Source: Emticicia fluvialis (lineage in GTDB: Bacteria; Bacteroidota; Bacteroidia; Cytophagales; Spirosomataceae). From it: a DNA stretch of 64,000 bases. Positions within the stretch are counted from its first letter, which is position 1, and each line of letters begins with the position of its first letter. This document shows, in pieces, positions 17,827 to 25,955 of this stretch. The DNA is taken from the NCBI RefSeq assembly GCF_024793945.1, contig NZ_JANUSD010000003.1, positions 248,001 to 312,000 on the forward strand, read 5' to 3'. A program made the translations under genes and the position numbers. The notes beneath the pieces were generated by a model. The model saw only the letters and a list, made by a program, of their open reading frames with translations, ran no database searches and was not told the DNA's origin.

Positions 17827-20271
17827 TTAATCTTCTTCTTCCTCTTCTTTCAGCACTAAAAATGCACTTCTTTTGGGTGCAGGCATACGGCTGTTTAACC
17901 CTTTTACCGATTGCCAGACAATGCGGCTGAACTCAAGGTCGTTAATCAAATCTGGTCTGGATAAATCAAACTCCGCCGATTTAATGGCATTTCTGTTAAC
18001 GGCCAGGTTTTTCTCGTTTAGGTCTATGTTATTCTTTAAGGCTGTAAATGGCTGTTTACTGGGGGTTTTACTGAAACAACGCCACATAGGTGTGGCGGCG
18101 GCATCATACTGGCTCATAGGGGGTATGCCCAGAATTAACTCCATCGTTCTCAGCATACTAGATGTTGAATACATGGTATGGTCTACAAAGCCGCGCTTTA
18201 CATATCCACCTGCTACGTAGGCGGTTGAGCGGTGCGCATCTACGTGGTCGGAGCCGTTCTGGGCGTCATCTTCCAGAATAAATATAACTGATTGCTGCCA
18301 TATACCAGATTTTGAAAGATGCTCTACCAGTTTTCCTACGGCCAGGTCATTATCAGCCACCATGGCTGTAGTGGTTGGCATGCCAACTCTTGCCCCCGCG
18401 GTATGGTCGTTTCCGAGACGGATAATATTCAATTGCGGCACTTTATTAATGGCCCGCAGCGAGTCAAAATCAGCTTTCCAGGCTTCAAAACGGGTTACAT
18501 CTTTTATAGACAGGTTGTAAGATGGGTATTTCAGGCTGCAATTGTTTTTCAGGTTGGGCAGTTTCAGGCGTTGCTCAGCAAACTCGCCATAAGACCTGAA
18601 ACTTACCCCTGCCCGATGGGCGAAATCCCAGAGAAAACCATTTTTCGGATACGCAATTTCGCGGCTACCTTCGTAGTCATAAGTACCACCGCGCCCGCCG
18701 TAGCTTGTTACCCAGGTTTTCTCTACGTAGTCATTGGCGTAGGCCGCCATTGACCAGTTGTGCCCGTCAGCACTTACTTCTGCATCAACATAAAAATTAT
18801 CGAGCAAAACAAATTCTTTTACAAGGGCATGCTGATTAGGGGTGGTACGTTCCGGAAACAAACATAGGGTGGTATCGCCGTTACCTGCTTTTACGTCGCC
18901 CAGAACCTGGTCATACGTGCGGTTTTCTTTAATGACATAAAACACATATTTAATTGGCGATTTCTGACCGTATCCGGTAGGAATCGGGTTACCTTTCTGC
19001 CCTTCGGTTTCCAGTTCTTTTGCTTTGTTATAAGGCGTATTTTCATATACTATTTCTGAATAATCTGCCAGTGTACGTTCGTCGGGATAATCAAAAATTG
19101 ACAGGGTTCCTTTAAATAGCCCCCCGATATACTGTGTACCCCTCACGGCCTCGGGGTTGGCACCTTTGAATTGCGGACTTCTGGAACTAACCGGGTTGGG
19201 GCCCCTGGGGTTGGCAGAAGAAGACAGCCCCTTGCCATTGGTAACATATATTTTATTTCCGATGGCCTTTACAGAAGTTGGATACCAGCCCGTAGGAATA
19301 AAACCCAACGAACGGCTTTTGCCTTTTTCTTCTACCTCAAAAACAGCCAGACAGTTGTTATCTGCATTGGCTATAAATAGTTTTTCTTCGTCTTCACTTA
19401 AAGCAACGCCGTTGGGTGTTGACCCAACGGGTGCATCAGGATACAGCGCACATGAAAGCGTTTCGATACGCAGTTTTTGTCTGGTATCAATCACTGAAAC
19501 GGTGTTGTCGTTCCCATGAGACACATACAGATACTGCCCGTCTCTGGTTAGCGCCATGTCGTTCGGGTTTTTATCAACGGCAATTTCATGGGTAATTTTT
19601 GATGTGGCAATGTCATAAATCAGAACTTTTGCCCCACCCCACAACGAAACGTACAACAATTGGTTATCAGGAGAAAGCAAACAGGTGTAGGCCTCGGCAG
19701 GCAATGGTATTTTTTTAAGGATACTTCTGGTAGCAATATCCAGCTGATACAGCGTATTGTTATCTTTTGCCACCACAAAAATGTGTTTAGCGGTGGCACA
19801 AAGCCCGGCAGGCGATACCTTAACAGGCCAGGGTTTATCGAGTATTATTTCGGCATCTTTTTGCAGTTGCCTGTTTTCAATTTTGTAAATATTGATTTTA
19901 TTATCATTACCGGCCGACGCATAAATAAATTTTTCGTCGGGGCTAAAGGCCAGACCCAGCCAAGATTTCCCGATCGGCTCATCATCCAGAATCGTTTCTG
20001 TTTCGGCATCTATCAGCGTAATGCTCTGGGTACTTTGGCCGTTGTTGGTAACGGCAAGGTATTTTTTTGATGGCGACACCACCAGGTTCAGGGGTAAATC
20101 CTGCAGTTTCAGGCTTTTGCCAATGGGGGTTAACGACCAGCCATTGCTTAGTTTAATTCTTTTTAAGCCAAGCCTTTCAATGGCAGGCTTCCTGTCGTTG
20201 TCGTCCGGTTTCTGACTTCTGCAAGCCGTTAAAAGGCTCATAAAAACAATAAAAATGGCCAGGTACTTCAT
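17827..20271 (-). CDS. YVTN beta-propeller / phosphoesterase fusion lipoprotein
   Basis: An 814-residue predicted lipoprotein (MKYLAIFIVFMSLLTAC, Cys17). Residues about 40-400 form a YncE-like seven-bladed propeller with repeated units such as KYLAVTNNGQS, LYVSLWGGAK and YLYVSHGNDNTVSVID. Residues about 440-760 form an alkaline-phosphatase-superfamily phosphoesterase (PF04185 type) opening with YVFYVIKENRTYDQVLGD; VIFILEDDAQNGSDHVDAHR supplies metal ligands. The C-terminus is strongly acidic (KEEEEED). The fusion is common in this phylum but its substrate is unknown. It is monocistronic, with its own terminator downstream and a 29-bp palindrome about 180 bp upstream. Confidence 0.9.
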   Translation of the reverse strand: MKYLAIFIVFMSLLTACRSQKPDDNDRKPAIERLGLKRIKLSNGWSLTPIGKSLKLQDLPLNLVVSPSKKYLAVTNNGQSTQSITLIDAETETILDDEPIGKSWLGLAFSPDEKFIYASAGNDNKINIYKIENRQLQKDAEIILDKPWPVKVSPAGLCATAKHIFVVAKDNNTLYQLDIATRSILKKIPLPAEAYTCLLSPDNQLLYVSLWGGAKVLIYDIATSKITHEIAVDKNPNDMALTRDGQYLYVSHGNDNTVSVIDTRQKLRIETLSCALYPDAPVGSTPNGVALSEDEEKLFIANADNNCLAVFEVEEKGKSRSLGFIPTGWYPTSVKAIGNKIYVTNGKGLSSSANPRGPNPVSSRSPQFKGANPEAVRGTQYIGGLFKGTLSIFDYPDERTLADYSEIVYENTPYNKAKELETEGQKGNPIPTGYGQKSPIKYVFYVIKENRTYDQVLGDVKAGNGDTTLCLFPERTTPNQHALVKEFVLLDNFYVDAEVSADGHNWSMAAYANDYVEKTWVTSYGGRGGTYDYEGSREIAYPKNGFLWDFAHRAGVSFRSYGEFAEQRLKLPNLKNNCSLKYPSYNLSIKDVTRFEAWKADFDSLRAINKVPQLNIIRLGNDHTAGARVGMPTTTAMVADNDLAVGKLVEHLSKSGIWQQSVIFILEDDAQNGSDHVDAHRSTAYVAGGYVKRGFVDHTMYSTSSMLRTMELILGIPPMSQYDAAATPMWRCFSKTPSKQPFTALKNNIDLNEKNLAVNRNAIKSAEFDLSRPDLINDLEFSRIVWQSVKGLNSRMPAPKRSAFLVLKEEEEED

Positions 20272-20449
20272 TTTTTTAAACTGATTTTGAGTAAAGAAAC
20301 GTATAGAAAGAAAGCCGGTGGACGGAAAAGGAATGTTATGTGCGTGACGGCAAAAGAAAGTTAAAACCCATCTGAGGCTGAATTTAAGAATATTTTCAGT
20401 GATATAATTGATGGGCCAGGCTGATTATTTATTTGGGAAAGCCGTAAAA

Positions 20450-20478
20450 TTAATCTTCACTTTTAAAGTGAACATTAA
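20450..20478. promoter_or_regulatory. 29-bp near-perfect palindrome, candidate operator
   Basis: Nested arms TAAT...TTCACTTT and AAAGTGAA...ATTA surround a single central T, with one unpaired base at each side junction, running 20450-20478. No T-run follows, so it does not look like a terminator. It lies in the 386-bp gap 20272-20657, upstream of the phosphoesterase gene (start 20271). The rest of that gap shows no gene. Confidence 0.5.
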
Positions 20479-20657
20479 CTAATGGTTGCCAATGTATTAA
20501 CAACAGCAAAAAACGCTGGCATGGGCAACCAAAAAACGTAGATTGGCGAACAAACCGCCTCAGTTTTACCATAAGAATTTAAACGCCCAATATTACGGCA
20601 TACGCCATGGCATATCGCCCAAAGCGGGTGTATTGGCAAGGTGTTGTTCCGGGTGTA

Positions 20658-20930
20658 TTAATGAGCCGTCCTGATTATCCATATACCCACCAGAACGGCA
20701 ACAGACATAACCGAGCCTACTATTAATAAACGTTTTCTGGGTTCTTCAAAAACAGGTACGCGGCCCAGCATTAGATACAAAGTAACTGTACACCAGATGT
20801 AAATGATACTTACCACCATATAACCGGGCAGATAATGATAAGGGCTGAAGGGTGTACCGCTTAAATCAATAAACCCCAAAGAATAAGCCATTATAAGCAA
20901 ACAATTGAGATTCAGCAGGAAGTTTTTCAT
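20658..20930 (-). CDS. small membrane protein, paralogue A
   Basis: A 90-residue protein with three predicted hydrophobic segments (about 10-20, 35-56, 68-86) and the pattern MKNFLLNLN, TLYLMLGRVPVFE, and a C-terminal VMSVAVLVGIWII. It aligns end to end with the 90-residue protein at 24548-24820 (shared MKNxLxNLN, ARVPxFE, MSxAxxVGxxxI). Both lie on the minus strand and bracket the plus-strand receiver-kinase pair. I do not recognise the family. The paralogy is the main evidence that it is a real gene. Confidence 0.72.
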   Translation of the reverse strand: MKNFLLNLNCLLIMAYSLGFIDLSGTPFSPYHYLPGYMVVSIIYIWCTVTLYLMLGRVPVFEEPRKRLLIVGSVMSVAVLVGIWIIRTAH

Positions 20931-20949
20931 GGTAGTCGAAGCAATTTCT

Positions 20950-21144
20950 TTAATAACAGCAAAACGATGCCATAAACTTAGGATATCTGTTCAACTTTTC
21001 AAATTTTTGAAACTCTTTTTTTAATACCGTACCAACAAAAACCCATAAGTGGTCATTTATTTTGTGGTTGTTACAATTATCTATATCTTTATGCTCTAAG
21101 AAATACTTTTTTATTTTATCTTCGGGGCTAACATCATTTTCCAT
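20950..21144 (-). CDS. hypothetical 64-residue protein
   Basis: A small lysine-rich, soluble-looking protein (MENDVSPEDKIKKYFLEHKD, HLWVFVGTVLKKEFQKF) reading away from the receiver gene, whose start is 32 bp away. No family was recognised. Codon use is AT-rich. It could be a genuine short gene co-transcribed with paralogue A, or a chance frame. Confidence 0.35.
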   Translation of the reverse strand: MENDVSPEDKIKKYFLEHKDIDNCNNHKINDHLWVFVGTVLKKEFQKFEKLNRYPKFMASFCCY

Positions 21145-21176
21145 TTTTTAATTTTTGAGCTTTGTAAATTTGCAAG

Positions 21177-21557
21177 ATGAATTTTAATACAATCCTGCTC
21201 ATAGATGATGATGATGACGACCAGGAGATTTTTCTTACAGCTGTTAAGCAAATCTCTTCGTCGGTAAGGTACTTCTGCTTTAATAGTGGAAGAGAGGCTT
21301 TACATAAACTTTCGCTGGGAGAAATTCAACCTGAAGTGATTTTTCTCGACCTGAACATGCCGCTCATGAGTGGCCAGGAATTTCTTTATAAAATCAAACA
21401 AAAAGACACGCTGGCGCATATACCTGTGATTATCTTATCTACTTCAGCAGACCCCAATACCAGAGAACTGACCATAGACCTGGGCGCACACATGTTTATT
21501 ACCAAGCCCGGCGATTTTGGACAACTGGTAGAAATCCTGACCCCTTTAATCAGCTAA
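21177..21557 (+). CDS. single-domain response regulator receiver
   Basis: A 126-residue CheY-like receiver with no output domain. The acidic pocket is D10-D15 (LIDDDDDDQE), the phospho-acceptor Asp58 lies in VIFLDLNMP, the switch residue is in ILSTSA, and the conserved Lys is in FITKPG. It ends 9 bp before the large kinase gene and is almost certainly co-transcribed with it. Such stand-alone receivers commonly relay phosphate or regulate the partner kinase. Confidence 0.92.
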   Translation: MNFNTILLIDDDDDDQEIFLTAVKQISSSVRYFCFNSGREALHKLSLGEIQPEVIFLDLNMPLMSGQEFLYKIKQKDTLAHIPVIILSTSADPNTRELTIDLGAHMFITKPGDFGQLVEILTPLIS

Positions 21558-21566
21558 CTTTATTTT

Positions 21567-24461
21567 ATGACAACATCAGACAAGGCCCTGAACGATTACC
21601 CCTTTTTAAACGGAGGCGGCGAAATGGGCGATTTGATGAGAAAAAAAGACTGGAGCCAGACTGCCATTGGTATCCCGGCAAACTGGCCGGTGCAGTTGAA
21701 ACAAATGGTGGCCACCATGCTGAACGTGCAGTCGCCGATGCTTATCTGCTGGGGCGATTCTTTTACACAACTCTATAACGACGCCTTTATTACCTTACTG
21801 GGTGCCAGGCGGCACCCGAATGCGTTGGGTAGCAGCACCAGCGAAATCTATACTGAGGCATGGGAAAGTTTCATGGCTCCGCTATTTAGCAGAGTTCAGG
21901 GCGGCGAACCGGTTTCATTCAAGGATTTCAAGCGTGTAATTAACCGCAATGGCTTTGATGAGGAGGTATATCTTGATTTTTCGTACAGCGCAATAAAAGA
22001 TGAAAACTGCCAGACACAGGGTATATTGGTAATATGTAACGAAACATCCGACAAGGTTGCGTCAATCAGGAAGCTATCCGAAAGCGAATCCCGTTTCAGA
22101 GCCCTGATAGAAGAAGCGCCAATTGCTACGTCGTTGTATGTAGGCCGTGAACTCATTATTGAAGTGGCCAACGAAAAAATGCTAAACCTGTGGGGCAAAG
22201 ATGCATTTGTAATTGGCAAGCCATTGGCTTATGCCCTGCCTGAACTGGAAGGCCAGCCTTTTCTGGATATTCTTGATAACATATTTGATACCGGCCTGCC
22301 TTACGAAGCCAAAGCCATGACCGCCGACCTGGAGGTAAATGGGGTTTTGAGCAGCTATATTTTTGATTTTACCTATAAACCGCTCTTTAATGCCGACGGC
22401 CAGGTTTATGCCATTATTAACATGGCTATTGACGTAACGGCGCAGACACTGGCCCAGCAAAAAATAGCCGAAAGCCAGCGCGAGTTGCTGTCGTCGTTTG
22501 AAGAATCGCCGGTGGGTATTGCCATTATCAGCAAAGAGAACCTTACTTTCAGAAACGTTAATGCGTTTTATGCCACGCTTGTAGGCCGCAGTAAAACCGA
22601 ACTAATAAACAAACCTTTGCTTGAGGCGCTACCTGAAATGAAAGGACAGGGTTTTGACCAGCTGCTCAATAATGTTATTGAAACCGGCCAATCTTATAAT
22701 GCCAAAGAAGCAAGGGTGGAGATTTTCAGGAATGGAAAACTTGAAACCATCTATGTTGATTTAACGTATCAGCCACGGGCCGAAGGTGAAAACGAGATTG
22801 TTGGTGTGCTTGTGGTTGCCAATGATATAACCGAGCAGGTGGTTACCCGGAAAAGAATTGAAGAGAATGAAACCAAACTGAGCACCATCATATCGTCAGC
22901 GCCTGCCAGTATTGGTTTATATGTAGGCAAAGATCTGATTATTGAAAACCCTAATCAAACGTTTATTGAGCTGATGGGCAAAGGGCCTGCCATTGAAGGC
23001 AAACCCCTGAAAGAAGTAATGCCAGAGCTGATAACTGAAAACCAGCCGTTTTTACAAATTCTTGAAGAGGTAATGATAACCGGCAAAGCCTACCATTCTT
23101 TTGGCTCATTGGCCAAAATTGTAAAAAACGGGGTAATGACCAGCAGCTATTATAATATTACTTATACCCCCGTATTTAATGCCGACAAAGAAACCAGCGC
23201 CATACTTGAAATTGCAGTTGATGTAACTGAACAGATAAAAGCCCAACAGGCGCTGGAAGAAGCCGAAGCAGAATTGCGTGGGGCGGTTGAACTGGCAGGG
23301 CTGGCTACCTGGAAATTGGACATAAAAAATATGGAATACACCTTCTCGCCACTTTTTAAGGAGTGGACTGGTTTATCATTAAATTCGGGAGATATAGAAA
23401 AAGTTAATGAGTGTATTCCGGAGCCTTACCGCACACAAATGCAAAACCTGAACACCAAAGCTACAGAACAGGGCGGCACAGGTACTTATGAGTATGAACA
23501 CCCGATTATTAACCTGCAAACAGGGCAGAAACGAATTATACGTGCACAGGGGCAGGTTTTTTATGATTCAGCAGGAGAAGCCGCTTTTATGAGTGGGTCG
23601 GCGCAGGATATAACCATGCAGCGGCAAATGCAACTGGCATTAGAGAATCAGGTAAAAGAACGTACCAAAGAACTGGACGAAGCCATTGAAAAACTGCAAC
23701 TTATTGTGGAAGAACTGGCCGAATCAAACACGAAGCTGACACACTCAAATGCCGAACTGGCTCAGTTTGCCTACATTGCCTCTCATGATTTACAGGAGCC
23801 GCTACGAAAAATTACGATTTTCTCTCAATTACTGGAAAAGTCGCTGGGCGAAAACCTGCCGGCAGAGTCTAGTAATTTTCTGACTAAAATAAAGAATTCT
23901 GCCAATCGGATGACAGCTCTTATCCGCGACGTATTGATGTACTCACAGCTTGCGAAAGAGAATCAGAATTTTGAACGGGTTGACCTGAATGTGATTCTTG
24001 AGCATATTCTGACAGACTATGACCTGCTGATTGAGCAAAAGCAGGCGGTTATACGTAAACAGCCATTGCCGGTAATAAAGGCTATTCCGCTACAAATGAC
24101 CCAGCTGTTTGCCAATTTAACGGGTAATGCCCTGAAATTTGTAAAAGCCGGTGTTCAGCCAGTAATAGACATCAGCGCCAGTGTGCTTACCAAAGAAGAG
24201 ATAATTGCCTGCGGGCTTTCTACAGATTTTGGTTATTACAGCATAAGATTTGCAGACAATGGCATCGGGATTCCTGCCGAATATGCTGAAAAGGTTTTTC
24301 ATATTTTCCAGAGACTACACCGGAAATCGGATTACGAAGGAACCGGTATAGGCCTGGCGATGTGCAAAAAAATTGCACAGAATCATAATGGGGACATCGT
24401 TGTGGAGAACAATAGTAATGGTGGTGCAACTTTTAACGTGATACTTCCGGCTTACGCTTAG
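21567..24461 (+). CDS. multi-PAS sensor histidine kinase
   Basis: A 964-residue soluble kinase. The N-terminus GGGEMGDLMRKKDWSQTAIG opens the PAS-like module found at the head of many phytochrome-style and PAS kinases (MLICWGDSFTQLYNDAFITLLG). Four further PAS/PAC units span about 175-290, 300-420, 430-555 and 560-690; the middle three resemble each other, suggesting internal duplication. A coiled-coil linker (about 690-735) leads to the HisKA box YIASHDLQEPLRKI with His740. The ATPase boxes are NLTGNALKF, DNGIGIP and GTGIGLAMCKKI. It pairs with the receiver 9 bp upstream. Signal unknown. Confidence 0.93.
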   Translation: MTTSDKALNDYPFLNGGGEMGDLMRKKDWSQTAIGIPANWPVQLKQMVATMLNVQSPMLICWGDSFTQLYNDAFITLLGARRHPNALGSSTSEIYTEAWESFMAPLFSRVQGGEPVSFKDFKRVINRNGFDEEVYLDFSYSAIKDENCQTQGILVICNETSDKVASIRKLSESESRFRALIEEAPIATSLYVGRELIIEVANEKMLNLWGKDAFVIGKPLAYALPELEGQPFLDILDNIFDTGLPYEAKAMTADLEVNGVLSSYIFDFTYKPLFNADGQVYAIINMAIDVTAQTLAQQKIAESQRELLSSFEESPVGIAIISKENLTFRNVNAFYATLVGRSKTELINKPLLEALPEMKGQGFDQLLNNVIETGQSYNAKEARVEIFRNGKLETIYVDLTYQPRAEGENEIVGVLVVANDITEQVVTRKRIEENETKLSTIISSAPASIGLYVGKDLIIENPNQTFIELMGKGPAIEGKPLKEVMPELITENQPFLQILEEVMITGKAYHSFGSLAKIVKNGVMTSSYYNITYTPVFNADKETSAILEIAVDVTEQIKAQQALEEAEAELRGAVELAGLATWKLDIKNMEYTFSPLFKEWTGLSLNSGDIEKVNECIPEPYRTQMQNLNTKATEQGGTGTYEYEHPIINLQTGQKRIIRAQGQVFYDSAGEAAFMSGSAQDITMQRQMQLALENQVKERTKELDEAIEKLQLIVEELAESNTKLTHSNAELAQFAYIASHDLQEPLRKITIFSQLLEKSLGENLPAESSNFLTKIKNSANRMTALIRDVLMYSQLAKENQNFERVDLNVILEHILTDYDLLIEQKQAVIRKQPLPVIKAIPLQMTQLFANLTGNALKFVKAGVQPVIDISASVLTKEEIIACGLSTDFGYYSIRFADNGIGIPAEYAEKVFHIFQRLHRKSDYEGTGIGLAMCKKIAQNHNGDIVVENNSNGGATFNVILPAYA

Positions 24462-24547
24462 GCAATCAACAGATACTGATTACTTTCTGAATCAAAAACC
24501 GGGTTTGGCCTAATTCCTGCTTCATAAACTTTACTCAGAAGGCATTT

Positions 24548-24820
24548 TCAGCCCACATTATGAATAACCAGCAAGCCCACAATTAATGCAAACGACATTA
24601 ATGAGGCTATTGTGATGATTCTTACCTTGATGCTTTCAAAGAACGGAACCCGTGCAAACAAGGTATTTAAGGTGTAAACACCCCAGACAAAATAAAGGAT
24701 AAAAAACATCTCGCCGGTAATAAAATTGTAGATACTGAGTTTCGTGCGAGACAACTCATCAACTACAACCGGACAAGCTAAAAATGCAACAAAATTGAGG
24801 TTATGAAGCAGATTTTTCAT
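24548..24820 (-). CDS. small membrane protein, paralogue B
   Basis: A 90-residue protein, same length and topology as the protein at 20658-20930 (MKNLLHNLN start, TLFARVPFFES in the middle, SLMSFALIVGLLVI at the end). It has three predicted membrane segments and is of unknown function. It converges with the kinase gene from the 3' side. With paralogue A it frames the receiver-kinase module, so it could belong to the same sensory unit, though this is inference from position only. Confidence 0.72.
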   Translation of the reverse strand: MKNLLHNLNFVAFLACPVVVDELSRTKLSIYNFITGEMFFILYFVWGVYTLNTLFARVPFFESIKVRIITIASLMSFALIVGLLVIHNVG

Positions 24821-24893
24821 AAGTCACATCAGTTTGATGGTTAGCGTTTAGATTAATTAATTGATTATGGTACAATTCTGATATAAAATTATA

Positions 24894-25832
24894 TTATCTC
24901 AAGTACATTTTCAAGTTTTTTGGATTTTTCTTTAAAATATTTTTTGGCAGCACCCCAGACCACGTAACCGGCAGGTTTTTAAGGTTATAAATTCCGGCTA
25001 TTACCAGAGCCGTATTTTTATTACTGTTGGCAAAATCAACCAGCCCCAGTTTATTGATTTTGGGGCCTGTAACTGCCCAGGGTACCTGCATTTCGGTCAT
25101 CGACACCCCCCCATGCCCTTCCGGCAGGCCACCGTGGTCGGTTATCAGCATAAAATATGTATCGGCATACAAATCGGCAGCTTTAAGTTTGGCAAGCAGC
25201 TCGCCAATGGCTACATCTGCTTCTTCAATGGCGGTTATGTATTGGGGCGACATCCACTTGTGGTCGTGTCCGGCAAAATCGGTATGCACACTATATAGAA
25301 ATAGTGTGGTGGGGTAATTCCGGTTTTTTAACAGGTAATCATAGGCTTTGTCGTAATTGGCGCGGTATTTAAACTCTTTCTCGAACGAAATTTCATCAAA
25401 GTACTTTTGGTTCATTGAGTTAATCAGCTTGCCCCAATTATAAAAATACCCGATTCTGATGCCCGGCACCTGCTCTTTCAACAGCTTGAATACGTTTGGG
25501 TAATAGCCCTCCTGGTCTTTTTCTAAGGCTTGCAGCTCATGGGCATCCAGTTTCCATTCATTATTTACGATGCCGTGTTCTTCAGGCCCTGCGCCAGACA
25601 AGTGGCTGGTCCAGTTCGGCAAGGTTATAGAGGGCATAACCGGGCGGGTAGTTAAAGACAGTATGCCTTCGGCCACCAGAGCATCTATATTCGGGTGCCT
25701 GGCAGTTTTGTAGCCCTCGGCGCTGAAGCCGTCAAGCCCGATAATTACCAGCCTTTGCGCCTGGCTTTTGACACTGACTAAGCCTGAGAGGCAAAGGCTA
25801 ACGAACAGGATTTTGATTGTTTTAATCATCAT
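24894..25832 (-). CDS. type I phosphodiesterase / nucleotide pyrophosphatase family protein
   Basis: A 312-residue secreted member of the alkaline phosphatase superfamily (signal ending VKSQAQR). Metal and nucleophile motifs match ectonucleotide pyrophosphatase/phosphodiesterases: VIIGLDGFS (first Asp), SITLPNWTSHLSGAGPEEHG (Thr nucleophile), HTDFAGHDHKW (Asp/His) and LITDHGG (Asp-His). It hydrolyses phosphodiester or pyrophosphate bonds outside the cytoplasm; the substrate cannot be read. At 312 residues it is shorter than many homologues but contains all catalytic segments. ATG codons at 25832 and 25829 are equivalent. Confidence 0.9.
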   Translation of the reverse strand: MMIKTIKILFVSLCLSGLVSVKSQAQRLVIIGLDGFSAEGYKTARHPNIDALVAEGILSLTTRPVMPSITLPNWTSHLSGAGPEEHGIVNNEWKLDAHELQALEKDQEGYYPNVFKLLKEQVPGIRIGYFYNWGKLINSMNQKYFDEISFEKEFKYRANYDKAYDYLLKNRNYPTTLFLYSVHTDFAGHDHKWMSPQYITAIEEADVAIGELLAKLKAADLYADTYFMLITDHGGLPEGHGGVSMTEMQVPWAVTGPKINKLGLVDFANSNKNTALVIAGIYNLKNLPVTWSGVLPKNILKKNPKNLKMYLR

Positions 25833-25857
25833 TTATTTAGTTTTAAAATACAAAAAA

Positions 25858-25882
25858 GCCGCAGTGCCAGATGCACCGCGGC
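25858..25882 (-). terminator. intrinsic terminator of the acylase gene
   Basis: A 10-bp stem with one mismatch pairs 25858-25867 and 25873-25882 (5-base loop); on the minus strand it is followed by six T residues (A-run 25852-25857). A second inverted repeat, GTGGTACAT 25887-25895 with ATGTACCAC 25913-25921, lies just before it in the direction of transcription. Both fall in the gap between the acylase and phosphodiesterase genes. Confidence 0.8.
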
Positions 25883-25955
25883 AACTGTGGTACATACGGC
25901 AGAACAGGCCTGATGTACCACTGGCTGTATGTTAAATTATCTCATTATCAGACAC

